40,337 nt of DNA from an uncultured Ruminococcus sp. (GTDB lineage: Bacteria > Bacillota > Clostridia > Oscillospirales > Acutalibacteraceae): positions 1 to 40,337 of the forward strand of contig CALYBP010000013.1 of assembly GCA_944415425.1 (NCBI GenBank), read 5' to 3'. Under the pieces are notes generated by a model that made no database searches, was not told the DNA's origin, and saw only the letters and a program-made list of their open reading frames with translations. The position numbers and the translations under genes were made by a program. Below, piece after piece: positions 15,332 through 24,447 of the stretch; positions within the stretch are counted from its first letter, which is position 1, and the number at the start of each line of letters is the position of its first letter.

Positions 15332-17528
15332 CACGCAGCAAAAATTCCTTTAATCCGCTGTATCGCTTTGTACGGCGGTTGTTGTTTACCATATATTCTA
15401 CCGTGTGCGGGTCACCTACAAGAATGAGTGTTTTCTTTGCCCTTGTGACCGCAGTGTACAAAAGATTTCTGTAATAAAGCTGAGGAGGGCCGGGAAACAT
15501 CGGCATAACCACGGCGTCAAACTCGTTGCCCTGACTTTTGTGTACCGTAACGGCATATGCAAAATCAAGGTCTGAGGCGCTCTCGTATGTGTACGAGGCG
15601 GTTTTATCGTAAAACCGTATTTTAATTGTTTTTGATTTTTTATCAATCCTGCTTATTATGCCTATATCTCCGTTGAAAACACCTTCACCTTTTTCGCCGT
15701 TATCTTTGTGCCAAATAATATCGTAGTTGTTTTTTACCTGCATAACCTTGTCGCCCGTGCGAAAGTTTTTTGAGCCTATCGTAATTTCGCTTTCGGCAAG
15801 GTCTTTTGGGTTAAGCACATTTTGAAGCCTTAAATTAAGCTGTACGGTGCCAAGCTCGCCTTTTTTTGACGGAGCAAGAACCTGGATATTTTCAAACGGG
15901 GAATATCCGTATGCTTTCGGCAGTCTGTTTTTGCAAAGGTCTGTAATAACATTTGCTATATCTTCTTTATTGTTCTTTTTAAGAAAAAAGAAATCCTTGT
16001 CGGCATTATTAAGAACGGGCATTACACCGTTTACAATTTTATGAGCATTGGTAACTATCAGGCTTTCCTGAGCCTGTCTGAAAATTTCATTTAATCTGAC
16101 AACAGTTATAATATCGCTTGCGATAAGGTCGCTTAACACATTTCCCGGGCCGACTGACGGAAGCTGGTCCGAATCCCCCACAAGTATAAGACGGCACCCC
16201 AGCGGCAATGCTCTCATAACGCTCTCAAAAATACAGGTGTCAACCATGGAAACCTCGTCGACAATGAGTGCGTCGCATTTAAGTTGGTTGCGCTCGTTTT
16301 TGTTGAACACAGGGTTGTCGTTTCTGTCCCAGCTTACCTCAAGCAGACGGTGCAGGGTTTTTGCCTCATCTCCCGTAAGTTCGCTCATTCTTTGGGCAGC
16401 ACGTCCTGTCGGGGCTGAGAGCAAAACGGTTTTTCCTTTTCGCTTGAGTATCTGTATAATTGCGTTTAGGGTAGTTGTTTTACCTGTTCCGGGGCCGCCT
16501 GTTAAAATCAGCATTCCCTCTGTAAGTGCGGAGCTGATCGCCTGCTTTTGCAAATCTGCGTAGCATATTCCGTCGCTTTTCTCACACAGTTTAATTTCCC
16601 TGTCTATATCTTTTATCGCTTCTGCGGGGAATTTGAGAAGCATTTTGATTCTTGACGAAATATACATCTCGCTTAAATGAAGCTGCGGAGTAAATACAAA
16701 ATCCTGCCCGTCTATAATTTCGCCGATAAGCGAACGGTCAAAGAGCATTTCCTCCATACATTTTTCTGTTTTATCCGATTCAACACCTAAAAAATCTGAG
16801 GCAATCGAAAGGAGCTTCTGCTTTGGCAGGCAGGTGTGTCCGTTTCGCTCGTTATGGCTCAAAATATAGGTGATACCCGCCCGCAGCCGCACCTCGCTGT
16901 CGGGTTCGAGTGATTCCTTTTTTGCGATGAAATCGGCGCTTTCGAACGATACTCCGAAGTCTCCCTGACATAAAATATAAGGATTTTCTTTAATTCTTTC
17001 AACACAGTCTGAACCCAGCCCGTTAAAAATTTTGACGGTAGATGAGTTTGATATTCCGTATTCTCCGAGGTAGAGCATCAGCTTTCTAACTCCGGTATTT
17101 GCCTTGAGCTGGTTTGAAAAATCCTCTGCCTTGCTCTTTGAAATTCCCTTTATCAAGGCAACCCTCGACGGCTCGTTTTCCATAATATCAAGCGTTGCCT
17201 CGCCGAACTCGCCGACAAGCGTCTTTGCAGTTGACGGTCCTATTCCTCTGACTGCGCCCGATGAAAGATAACGCAGTATATCGGCGCTTTCGGTCGGACG
17301 GCATACTTCGCAGGTAGCCGCCGAAAACTGTTTTCCGTAGTTTTTGTGATTAGTATAAAAGCCCGTAAGTCTTACGGTGTTTCCCTCGGACGCCTGCGGC
17401 ATAATTCCAACTGCCGTAATATAGTCGTCACCGTTTGCAATTTCGATTACCGTATACCCGTTTTCTTCATTTCTGTAAACGATATTTTCAATTATTCCTT
17501 CAATCTCAAGCAGATTTTCGTTATTCAT
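15312..17528 (-). CDS. recD2: ATP-dependent DNA helicase RecD2 (RecD-like, YrrC type)
   Basis: 5'-3' superfamily 1B helicase used in replication-fork and repair processes without RecBC. The 738 residues show the long N-terminal region with helix-hairpin-helix repeats (about 85-200) that defines the RecD2 subclass, Walker A GGPGTGKT at 344-351, the DEVSM motif at 424-428, GDSDQLPSVGPG, and the C-terminal motif YAVTVHKSQGNEFDAVV. The gene runs from a promoter region shared with the divergent CofE-like gene. It overlaps comF at its 3' end. Confidence 0.95.
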   Translation of the reverse strand: MNNENLLEIEGIIENIVYRNEENGYTVIEIANGDDYITAVGIMPQASEGNTVRLTGFYTNHKNYGKQFSAATCEVCRPTESADILRYLSSGAVRGIGPSTAKTLVGEFGEATLDIMENEPSRVALIKGISKSKAEDFSNQLKANTGVRKLMLYLGEYGISNSSTVKIFNGLGSDCVERIKENPYILCQGDFGVSFESADFIAKKESLEPDSEVRLRAGITYILSHNERNGHTCLPKQKLLSIASDFLGVESDKTEKCMEEMLFDRSLIGEIIDGQDFVFTPQLHLSEMYISSRIKMLLKFPAEAIKDIDREIKLCEKSDGICYADLQKQAISSALTEGMLILTGGPGTGKTTTLNAIIQILKRKGKTVLLSAPTGRAAQRMSELTGDEAKTLHRLLEVSWDRNDNPVFNKNERNQLKCDALIVDEVSMVDTCIFESVMRALPLGCRLILVGDSDQLPSVGPGNVLSDLIASDIITVVRLNEIFRQAQESLIVTNAHKIVNGVMPVLNNADKDFFFLKKNNKEDIANVITDLCKNRLPKAYGYSPFENIQVLAPSKKGELGTVQLNLRLQNVLNPKDLAESEITIGSKNFRTGDKVMQVKNNYDIIWHKDNGEKGEGVFNGDIGIISRIDKKSKTIKIRFYDKTASYTYESASDLDFAYAVTVHKSQGNEFDAVVMPMFPGPPQLYYRNLLYTAVTRAKKTLILVGDPHTVEYMVNNNRRTKRYSGLKEFLLRDEGLYT

Positions 17529-17573
17529 AAAATTTTCCTTTTAGCACAATTAAATGATATAATAAACTTACGG

Positions 17574-17602
17574 TTGATAATTCGGGGTAAATAATATATA
17601 AT
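17574..17602 (+). promoter_or_regulatory. Strong sigma-A promoter for the CofE-like gene
   Basis: TTGATA at 17574-17579, exactly 17 bases, then a perfect TATAAT at 17597-17602. The leader is about 40 bases long and ends with GGAGGT at 17635-17640. Confidence 0.8.
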
Positions 17603-17647
17603 AAACAGTGTTATATATTTTAAGCCAACACTTTGGAGGTTAATGTA

Positions 17648-18346
17648 ATGGAGTTTGTTGCAAACGAAGGTAAAAATGTAGAAATTACTGTAAACGGCAC
17701 TACATATATGCGTCACGCTATAAAAACTCACTTTGTAAAACAGGGCGAGGATTATATTGAGATTTTCAAAAAATATGTATCTCCTTTGTATCAGGAGGGA
17801 GATATTGTTTCCTCGAGCGAAAAGATTATTGCTCTGTGCCAAAACAGGGTTGTAAAGCGTGAAGACCTCAAAATAGGATTCTGGGCAAAATTCCTTTCAA
17901 AGTTTGCTTCTCACCCCGACACAGGCGTAGGTGTGGGTGAAACCATAAAAATGCAGTATGCCATTTCAAAAGTCGGACTGCTCAAGGTTTTGTGGGCAAG
18001 CTTTGCGGGAGGAGTATGCAAGCTCTTCGGCAAGAAAGGCGTATTTTACGAAATCGTAGGAAAAGACGTTGCGGGGCTCGACGGCTTTTACGACCATATT
18101 TGGAGCGAATACCGTGACATCGGTATTGAAAATCCCGAAAATCCGTCAGGCGTCTGCGATGAAATAAAAGAAAAGCTCGGTATGAGCTGTATGATAGTTG
18201 ACGCAAACGACCTCGGTCAGGAGATACTGGGTTATTCTTCCGACATAACGCTTTCAGAAGAGGAGCTTTTGGGGCTTATAGCCGACAACCCCTGCGGTCA
18301 GGGCAAGCAGACTACTCCGATTGTTCTTATAAGAAAAAAGCAGTAA
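17648..18346 (+). CDS. Coenzyme F420-0:L-glutamate ligase-like (CofE-fold) protein
   Basis: The 232 residues resemble the F420_ligase domain: an N-terminal segment MRHAIKTHFVKQGEDYIEI, then DIVSSSEKIIALCQNRVV, a central region with AGLDGFYDH, and a C-terminal IVDANDLGQEIL. In archaea and actinobacteria this fold adds glutamate to coenzyme F420. Clostridia of this kind are not known to make F420 and no other cof gene is here, so the true substrate is unknown. The ATG at 17648 follows GGAGGT by seven bases; an in-frame TTG at 17633 lies inside the ribosome binding region and is rejected. Strong promoter and good codon use suggest a well-expressed housekeeping protein. Confidence 0.75.
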   Translation: MEFVANEGKNVEITVNGTTYMRHAIKTHFVKQGEDYIEIFKKYVSPLYQEGDIVSSSEKIIALCQNRVVKREDLKIGFWAKFLSKFASHPDTGVGVGETIKMQYAISKVGLLKVLWASFAGGVCKLFGKKGVFYEIVGKDVAGLDGFYDHIWSEYRDIGIENPENPSGVCDEIKEKLGMSCMIVDANDLGQEILGYSSDITLSEEELLGLIADNPCGQGKQTTPIVLIRKKQ

Positions 18347-18420
18347 CACAGCAATTATTATTGTTTGTATGAATATAATTTTATCATAACGCAAAAAATA
18401 AATCAATTAAAACACAAAGC

Positions 18421-18462
18421 AAAACAAGACTGTCTAAAATTAAATTCAGGCAGTCTTGTTTT
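18421..18462. terminator. Bidirectional terminator after the CofE-like gene
   Basis: Left arm 18421-18435 and right arm 18448-18462 form a 15-bp stem with one wobble. AAAA opens it and TTTT closes it, so it serves both the plus-strand gene and the small minus-strand gene ending at 18477. Confidence 0.9.
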
Positions 18463-18476
18463 ATTATTAAAAAATT

Positions 18477-18809
18477 TTATTTCATCATTTCAAAAAATTC
18501 ATTTTTACTTATCAGCTTTGCAAAACCGTATTCCTCGCAAATTTTTTCGCAAATTTTTTTCGTTTCCTCATCCATATCGCAGTCAAGGCAAATCACATAA
18601 TCATGCTTAAAGCGGCTTATCCATTTTACTCTTGCCGCAGCGCTTCTGAGCATAAACTCTGCATTTTCACAGTCTTTGCCTATCGGCGTAATAAACATAA
18701 CAGACCCGTCGTTTTTGTATCTGAACAAAAGATACGCAAGCTCACGGATAAACGAAATCACGCCTATAACGGCAAATACAACGAGTAATACAGCCGATAC
18801 AACATTCAT
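18477..18809 (-). CDS. Small membrane-anchored protein of unknown function
   Basis: A 110-residue protein with one N-terminal membrane segment (about residues 3-22) followed by a soluble domain of about 85 residues. That domain contains an acidic and Cys-bearing stretch (HDYVICLDCDMDEETKK) and a helical C-terminus. I do not recognise the family. A clear GAGGTG ribosome binding site lies eight bases before the ATG and a terminator follows the stop, so it is very probably a real gene. Confidence 0.7.
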   Translation of the reverse strand: MNVVSAVLLVVFAVIGVISFIRELAYLLFRYKNDGSVMFITPIGKDCENAEFMLRSAAARVKWISRFKHDYVICLDCDMDEETKKICEKICEEYGFAKLISKNEFFEMMK

Positions 18810-18907
18810 ACGGAATTCACCTCATTACATTTTATTATAAAAATTAAAATGTGTGCGAATAAATCGGCAGTCAATGCAAAAAATATTAAGGACAAAACCG
18901 TACTTAA

Positions 18908-18939
18908 TGTGCGGTGCTGTCAAGAAGCGATACCGCACA
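18908..18939 (+). other. Leader hairpin upstream of the DUF1540 gene
   Basis: TGTGCGGT (18908-18915) pairs with ACCGCACA (18932-18939) around a 16-base loop, directly before the ribosome binding site (GAGGTGA, about 18949-18955). There is no T run, so it is not a terminator. It may be a leader structure controlling translation or mRNA stability. Confidence 0.4.
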
Positions 18940-18961
18940 AATTTAATTGAGGTGAAGAAAA

Positions 18962-19144
18962 ATGACAGACAATTCTTATGTAAACCAGAGCATCGCATGC
19001 ACTGTAACAAACTGCAAAAACCACAACAGTTCAAAAAACTACTGCTCACTTGAATCAATCAGAGTAGGTACACACGAGGCTAACCCCACAGCCTGTCAGT
19101 GCACAGACTGCCAGAGCTTTGAGTTAAAGAGCGGCTGCAAGTAA
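18962..19144 (+). CDS. DUF1540 domain small cysteine-rich protein
   Basis: A 60-residue protein with a DUF1540-like pattern: IACTVTNCKNHNSSKNYCSL with three Cys, then ACQCTDCQSF and a final Cys, seven Cys in all plus His. The spacing suggests a small metal-binding (zinc-like) fold. A good GAGGTGA site lies just before the ATG. The function is unknown. A leader hairpin precedes it and a second hairpin follows. Confidence 0.88.
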   Translation: MTDNSYVNQSIACTVTNCKNHNSSKNYCSLESIRVGTHEANPTACQCTDCQSFELKSGCK

Positions 19145-19203
19145 TTACTTGCAAAACAGACAGTAACTTCAAAGCTGATTTGAGGTAACTCTCAGATTGT
19201 CAT

Positions 19204-19230
19204 AGCCCTCAGCCTCCAAGGTTGGGGGCT
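19204..19230 (+). terminator. Probable terminator after the DUF1540 gene
   Basis: An 11-bp G/C-rich stem (19204-19214 with 19220-19230, two wobble pairs) and a five-base loop, followed by GTTTGATATT. The T tract is poor, so termination may be incomplete and degV may share the transcript. Confidence 0.55.
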
Positions 19231-19282
19231 GTTTGATATTCTGCAAAATGTGATTGAATATGATTAAACGGAGGAAACAATA

Positions 19283-20143
19283 TTGAATAAGATAATAATT
19301 TCAACCGAAAGCGGTTCTGATTTACCGTGGAAAATAAGTGTTCCGAACCTAATTGAAATTTTGCCGATGCACATTTCGTTTGGCAGCAAAACTTATCTTG
19401 ACGGTGAGCTGAGCTCAGCCGAAACAGAGCGCATTTTCAGAGAAAAAAATATGCTTCCCGTTACCTCCGCTGCGAATCCCGACGAGTATTCATCTCATTT
19501 TAAAAGAATTTTTCAAAAATACCCTGACTGTAAAATTATTCATATAGCCTACTCCTCAAAACTTTCTGTTTCCTATCAAAACGCCGTAATCGCCTCAAAG
19601 GAGTTTCCCGCCTCACGGCTTCAGATAATAGATTCCCTCAGCGGCTCAATCGGTATCGGCGCGTTAATTGTCAGAGCCTGCGACATAATCACAAAATTAG
19701 GCGGGCTTTATCCTTTTGACAAGTGTGTGTTCATAATAAAAAATCAAACAAGTAATCTTTGCTGTTCGTTTGTACTTGATACGCTTGATTATCTCAAAGC
19801 AGGCGGGCGAATATCGGCAGCGGCGCATTTTACCGCCTCGGCTCTGAGTATAAAGCCCTCTATATCAATAGAAAACGGCGTGCTTGAGCAGAGCAAAAGG
19901 TACAGAGGAAGTATATACAGACTTGCAAACACTTTTTTGACTGATTTTGTAAACAAAAATAATCCCTGCCGTGATTATCTTATAATAGGCTACGGTTTTA
20001 AGACAAACAAGTCTCTTTTATTTTCTTTAAAGCGTCAGGCACATAAAATGGGGTTTAAAAAGTCGTGGTGCTTTCAGCTCGGAAGTGCCGTTACCGCTCA
20101 CACGGGGAGTGAATGTATCGGTTTTGCCGCAATTAAGCAATAG
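19283..20143 (+). CDS. DegV-family fatty-acid-binding protein
   Basis: DegV proteins bind fatty acids, and some act as FakB, delivering exogenous fatty acid to the kinase FakA for phospholipid synthesis. The 286 residues show the family signatures: IISTESGSDLP at the N-terminus, SSKLSVSYQNA and DSLSGSIGIG for ligand binding, and DTLDYLKAGGRIS in the second domain. The start is TTG at 19283, eight bases after GGAGG. No fakA partner lies in the window, and FakB paralogues are commonly scattered. Confidence 0.93.
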   Translation: MNKIIISTESGSDLPWKISVPNLIEILPMHISFGSKTYLDGELSSAETERIFREKNMLPVTSAANPDEYSSHFKRIFQKYPDCKIIHIAYSSKLSVSYQNAVIASKEFPASRLQIIDSLSGSIGIGALIVRACDIITKLGGLYPFDKCVFIIKNQTSNLCCSFVLDTLDYLKAGGRISAAAHFTASALSIKPSISIENGVLEQSKRYRGSIYRLANTFLTDFVNKNNPCRDYLIIGYGFKTNKSLLFSLKRQAHKMGFKKSWCFQLGSAVTAHTGSECIGFAAIKQ

Positions 20144-20223
20144 GCAAAATATTAAGCTCAATTTTTTAAAATTATAGTTGAGTGATTAAATAAAAGTACA
20201 AGTAATAATATATTTAAGGTACA

Positions 20224-20262
20224 AAAAATCTCCTGCGTCACTTGTTAACGCAGGAGATTTTT
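20224..20262. terminator. Bidirectional terminator between degV and the V-ATPase operon
   Basis: A perfect 15-bp stem (20224-20238 with 20248-20262) with A5 at the left and T5 at the right end. It can end both degV and the nine-gene V-ATPase transcript. Confidence 0.93.
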
Positions 20263-20298
20263 ATCTTATTAACTTTTACCTGATTTTTAGTAAAAAAC

Positions 20299-20955
20299 TC
20301 AATGAGATGAATAATTATGTGCCTTATCAAGCAGCATATCCTTTACCTTCATCAGCCTTGTGCGGCTGCTCCGGTCGTTTTCCTCAAGCTTCATTGAAAT
20401 ATACTTTATTGTATCCTTGTAGCGTGGTATCATAACATGCTCAAGCGAGTTTACACGCCGCCTTGTTTTTTCAATTTCCGCCGACATCAGCTCACAGCTT
20501 TTTTCAATTTGAGCAAGCCTGATAAGGTCGGGAACAAGCTTTTGAAGCGACATTACGGCGTCGTCAAGCTCAAACGAAGTAAACGCAAATCCGTACGGAA
20601 AAATATCGCCGTCATCACTTGTGCGTGTGCTTTGTGCAAAAACAGGCGTTTCAACGCTCATAACATTGCGTGAGTCAACTTCAACCGTAAGCTGCTGTTT
20701 TTGCGACATAAGCGATGCGTCAAGAGACTGCTTTGACATAACGGCACTTGCGTTTACAAAGTGTGAGTTGCACTCTGAAAGCTCATATTCAATTTTTTCA
20801 CGCAAGACTCTTGTTTCTCTTATAAGGTCAAGAAACTGCCGCATAAGCTCATCAAGCTTATCCTTTAACATCTTGTGTCCGCGAACCGCAGTTGTAAGCT
20901 GTTTTTTTAGCTTTGAAAGCTGCATACGCGTTGGATTTACATTCATAATAGCCAT
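20299..20955 (-). CDS. ntpD: V-type ATP synthase/ATPase subunit D (central stalk)
   Basis: Rotor axle inside the A3B3 head that carries torque to the membrane ring. The 218 residues are typical of the family; the N-terminus NVNPTRMQLSKLKKQL is diagnostic, and the protein is two long helices (about 1-80 and 130-205) forming a coiled coil. It is the last gene of the operon, starts 18 bases after the ntpB stop, and is followed by the bidirectional terminator. Confidence 0.95.
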   Translation of the reverse strand: MAIMNVNPTRMQLSKLKKQLTTAVRGHKMLKDKLDELMRQFLDLIRETRVLREKIEYELSECNSHFVNASAVMSKQSLDASLMSQKQQLTVEVDSRNVMSVETPVFAQSTRTSDDGDIFPYGFAFTSFELDDAVMSLQKLVPDLIRLAQIEKSCELMSAEIEKTRRRVNSLEHVMIPRYKDTIKYISMKLEENDRSSRTRLMKVKDMLLDKAHNYSSH

Positions 20956-20973
20956 AAATCAGACCCTCAGTGC

Positions 20974-22347
20974 TTATTGTTTGCCGTAAAATTCGTCGAG
21001 CATATCGTCCTTGATTCGCTTCAGTTCACTTCTCGGAAGAATCTTGAGCAGCCTCCAGCCAATGTCAAGAGTTTCTTCTATTGAGCGGTTTGTTTCGTAT
21101 CCCTGCGAAACATATTCTTTTTCAAACGCCTCGGCAAATTCAGCGTATTTTTTATCCATCTCGGTAAGCGCCGCTTCACCCAGAATAACCATAAGCTCTC
21201 TTGCGTCCTTGCCTCGTGCGTACGCCGCAAAAAGCTGGTTCATTGTTGCCGCATGATCCTTTCGTGTGCGGTCGGGGCCGATACCCTTGTCTTTAAGTCG
21301 TGAAAGCGACGGAAGAACATCAATAGGCGGAGAAATACCCTTGCGGTAAAGCTCTCGGGAAAGAATAATCTGTCCCTCGGTAATATATCCCGTAAGGTCG
21401 GGGATAGGGTGAGTTTTGTCGTCTTCAGGCATTGTAAGAATCGGTATAAGCGTAATAGAGCCGTCCTTGCCTCTCAGACGCCCTGCACGCTCATAAAGGG
21501 TTGCAAGGTCGGTGTACATATATCCGGGGTATCCTCGTCTGCCGGGTACCTCTTTTCGTGCGGCGGATACCTCACGAAGCGCGTCGGCATAGTTTGTTAT
21601 ATCCGTCATAATAACAAGCACATGCATCCCAAGGTCAAACGCAAGATATTCTGCGGCGGTAAGCGCCATTTTCGGAGTTGCGATTCTCTCTATTGCGGGG
21701 TCGTTTGCAAGGTTTACAAACATAACCGTTCTGTCAATGGCTCCCGTTTCCTTAAACGATTCAACAAAGTAATTTGATTCTTCAAAGGTAATGCCCATTG
21801 CGGCAAAAACAACGGCAAACTGTTCGTTCTTGCCCCTTACAGTTGCCTGCCTTGCTATCTGTGCCGCAAGCTGTGAGTGGGGAAGACCGGAAGCTGAAAA
21901 TATAGGCAGTTTCTGACCTCTTACAAGCGTATTAAGACCGTCAATCGCCGAAACGCCCGTCTGGATAAATTCCTGCGGATAATTTCTTGCCGCAGGGTTC
22001 ATAGGCGTTCCGTTAATATCAAGACGTTTTTCGGGGATAAGCGCAGGGCCTCCGTCAATCGGATTTCCCAGGCCGTCAAAAACCCTTGAAAGCATATCGG
22101 GAGATACGGGAAGCTCCATTGACCTGCCCAAAAATCTCACCTTTGATTCGGCAAGGTTAATACCTGCGGCTGATTCAAAGAGCTGAACAAGAGCGTTGCT
22201 TCCGTTTACCTCAAGAACCTTACAGCGACGTGTTTCGCCGCTTGGAAGCTCAATTTCGCCGAGCTCGTCATACTTGACGCCCTCAACATCGCTTATCATC
22301 ATAAGAGGACCTGCAACCTCTCTTATCGTGCGGTATTCCTTAGGCAT
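20974..22347 (-). CDS. ntpB: V-type ATPase subunit B (non-catalytic)
   Basis: Regulatory nucleotide-binding-fold subunit of the A3B3 hexamer. At 457 residues it has the typical length. It contains [23 protein letters not shown] and FSASGLPHS in place of a functional Walker A, as expected for B subunits, and ends with a helical C-terminal domain. Its ATG overlaps the ntpA stop (TGATG), so A and B are made by coupled translation, which suits their 3:3 stoichiometry. Confidence 0.96.
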   Translation of the reverse strand: MPKEYRTIREVAGPLMMISDVEGVKYDELGEIELPSGETRRCKVLEVNGSNALVQLFESAAGINLAESKVRFLGRSMELPVSPDMLSRVFDGLGNPIDGGPALIPEKRLDINGTPMNPAARNYPQEFIQTGVSAIDGLNTLVRGQKLPIFSASGLPHSQLAAQIARQATVRGKNEQFAVVFAAMGITFEESNYFVESFKETGAIDRTVMFVNLANDPAIERIATPKMALTAAEYLAFDLGMHVLVIMTDITNYADALREVSAARKEVPGRRGYPGYMYTDLATLYERAGRLRGKDGSITLIPILTMPEDDKTHPIPDLTGYITEGQIILSRELYRKGISPPIDVLPSLSRLKDKGIGPDRTRKDHAATMNQLFAAYARGKDARELMVILGEAALTEMDKKYAEFAEAFEKEYVSQGYETNRSIEETLDIGWRLLKILPRSELKRIKDDMLDEFYGKQ

Positions 22348-24122
22348 CAGTCATCACTCCTTTTGAGCACATCTGCAATCTCGCTGTCAAGCTGTGCCTC
22401 TATTTCTTCAAATTCATCATTGATTTTTTCTTCCGCAACATATTTGAATCTTCCGATACGCTCTCTTACCGAAAGTCCCACAAGCATTTCAATATCGGCG
22501 CCGCTGTTAAGTCCCTCAAGCGCCTTGTCATAGTAGCTCAAAATCGCCCTCATCATAAGCACCTGCTTTTTAAGTGAAGTGTAGGTGTCTGTCGGGTCAA
22601 AAGCGTTTTGATGCAGATAGTCCTCTCTAATTGAGCGTGCCGACTCAAGTTTTAGTCTGTCGGGAGCGGAGAGAGCGTCCATACCTACAAGGTTTACAAT
22701 TTCCTGAAGCTCTGACTCGTCCTGAAGCAAAGACATAAGTCTTGTCCTAAGCTCTGCAAAGTCGGGAGCCGCGTTCTCTGCGTACCAGTCCTTTAGCTGG
22801 TCTGTGTAGAGCGAATAGCTTGTCAGCCAGTTTATAGCGGGGAAGTGGCGTTTGTACGCAAGGTTTGCGTCAAGTCCCCAGAACACCTTGACGATTCGCA
22901 AAGTTGCCTGCGAAACAGGTTCCGAAATGTCGCCGCCCGGAGGGGACACCGCGCCGATTACCGACAGCGCTCCCTCAGTGTCACCGCTTCCGTTTACGAT
23001 TACTCGTCCTGCTCTCTCATAAAACTGTGCAAGACGGCTTCCGAGGTATGCGGGGTAGCCTTCTTCACCGGGCATTTCTTCAAGTCTGCCCGACATTTCA
23101 CGCAGAGCCTCTGCCCAGCGTGAGGTTGAATCCGCCATAAGCGCAACCGTGTATCCCATATCACGGAAATACTCCGCTATTGTAATACCCGTATAAATTG
23201 ACGCTTCTCTTGCCGCAACAGGCATATCCGATGTGTTTGCAATAAGCACGGTTCTTTCCATAAGAGAGTTGCCTGTTCTCGGGTCTTTGAGTTCGGGAAA
23301 TTCGTTTAAAACATCGGTCATTTCGTTTCCGCGTTCACCGCAGCCGATATAAACAATAATATCCGCCGCCGCCCACTTCGCAAGCTGGTGCTGAACAACT
23401 GTTTTGCCTGAGCCGAACGGACCGGGAACAGCCGCTACGCCGCCTTTTGCGAGGGGGAAGAGCGTGTCAATCGGTCTTTGACCCGTAGTAAGCAGAATAT
23501 CGGGGGACAGCTTTCTTTTGTACGGTCTGCCGACTCTGACAGGCCAAGAGGAAAACATCTTGATTTCTTTGCTGTCATTGCCGCTTTTTATTACGGCAAC
23601 AATCTCGTCAATAGTGAAGTCGCCCTCTTTTATGTTTTCAACTACACCCTCTGTTTTATTGGGTACAAGTATCTTGTGCAAAACGGCGTTTGTTTCCTGA
23701 ACGGTTCCGAGCACATCGCCCGAACAAACGCTGTCGCCGATTTTTGCGGCGGGAGTAAAATGCCATTTCCTGTTATGGTCAAGAGCAGGAACATCAACAC
23801 CTCGTGTAAGATTAGTGCCCGCTACTTTCATAATCTCATTTAAAGGACGCTGGATACCGTCGTAGATTGATCCTATAAGTCCCGGACCGAGTTCAACCGA
23901 CAGAGGTGCGCCTGTTGACTCAACAACTTCTCCCGGACCGAGTCCCGAGGTTTCCTCATATACCTGGATAGACGCTTTGTCACCGTGCATTTCTATTATT
24001 TCGCCGATAAGCCGTTTGCTGCTTACTCTGACTACATCAAACATATTCGCGTCACGCATTCCGTCTGCAATTACCAGAGGACCTGCGACCTTTGTAATTA
24101 TTCCTTGTTTCAAATTATACAC
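22347..24122 (-). CDS. ntpA: V-type ATPase catalytic subunit A
   Basis: Hydrolyses (or makes) ATP to drive ion transport. The 591 residues include the extra non-homologous region at about 115-185 that separates V/A-type A subunits from F-type beta, Walker A GPFGSGKT at 234-241, and the catalytic Glu263 in GERGNEM. It starts one base after the stop of ntpG and is translationally coupled to ntpB downstream. Confidence 0.97.
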   Translation of the reverse strand: MYNLKQGIITKVAGPLVIADGMRDANMFDVVRVSSKRLIGEIIEMHGDKASIQVYEETSGLGPGEVVESTGAPLSVELGPGLIGSIYDGIQRPLNEIMKVAGTNLTRGVDVPALDHNRKWHFTPAAKIGDSVCSGDVLGTVQETNAVLHKILVPNKTEGVVENIKEGDFTIDEIVAVIKSGNDSKEIKMFSSWPVRVGRPYKRKLSPDILLTTGQRPIDTLFPLAKGGVAAVPGPFGSGKTVVQHQLAKWAAADIIVYIGCGERGNEMTDVLNEFPELKDPRTGNSLMERTVLIANTSDMPVAAREASIYTGITIAEYFRDMGYTVALMADSTSRWAEALREMSGRLEEMPGEEGYPAYLGSRLAQFYERAGRVIVNGSGDTEGALSVIGAVSPPGGDISEPVSQATLRIVKVFWGLDANLAYKRHFPAINWLTSYSLYTDQLKDWYAENAAPDFAELRTRLMSLLQDESELQEIVNLVGMDALSAPDRLKLESARSIREDYLHQNAFDPTDTYTSLKKQVLMMRAILSYYDKALEGLNSGADIEMLVGLSVRERIGRFKYVAEEKINDEFEEIEAQLDSEIADVLKRSDD

Positions 24123-24123
24123 C

Positions 24124-24447
24124 TCAATCGTTGAAGATTATATCAGAGCCGACCGCCTGTTCAACAAACGACGAAAGCCTCTTTATTCCCGTGCCCGAAT
24201 TGCCCTTTACGCCGGGAATCGGAATAATTGCGGGAGTCAGTTTTTCTTCATAGCGGCTCCTTTCTTTTTCTACCGAATCAAAAATCTCTTCGGTAAGAAA
24301 AATAATGGCGTAGCTGCCGCTGTCTGCAATTTTACGGAGAATATGTCCGCAGTCATCATCGCTTTTGCAGGCATAAATATCTATTCCTACTGCGCTGAAA
24401 CCCTTAATGCTCTCTCTGTCGCCGATAACGGCAATGTTTTTAGCCAT
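24124..24447 (-). CDS. ntpG: V-type ATPase subunit F (NtpG)
   Basis: Small central-stalk subunit that binds subunit D. It has the typical N-terminus [15 protein letters not shown], a CheY-like alternating fold with [10 protein letters not shown], and 107 residues. I use the ATG at 24447; an in-frame GTG nine bases upstream (24456) adds MIF and is closer to AAAGG, so it remains possible. Either start overlaps the end of ntpC, indicating coupling. Confidence 0.9.
   Translation of the reverse strand: MAKNIAVIGDRESIKGFSAVGIDIYACKSDDDCGHILRKIADSGSYAIIFLTEEIFDSVEKERSRYEEKLTPAIIPIPGVKGNSGTGIKRLSSFVEQAVGSDIIFND

Noticed and set aside
18825..19058. Minus-strand open frame opposite the DUF1540 gene
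   Set aside because: Shadow of the DUF1540 gene; no ribosome binding site and unusual composition.
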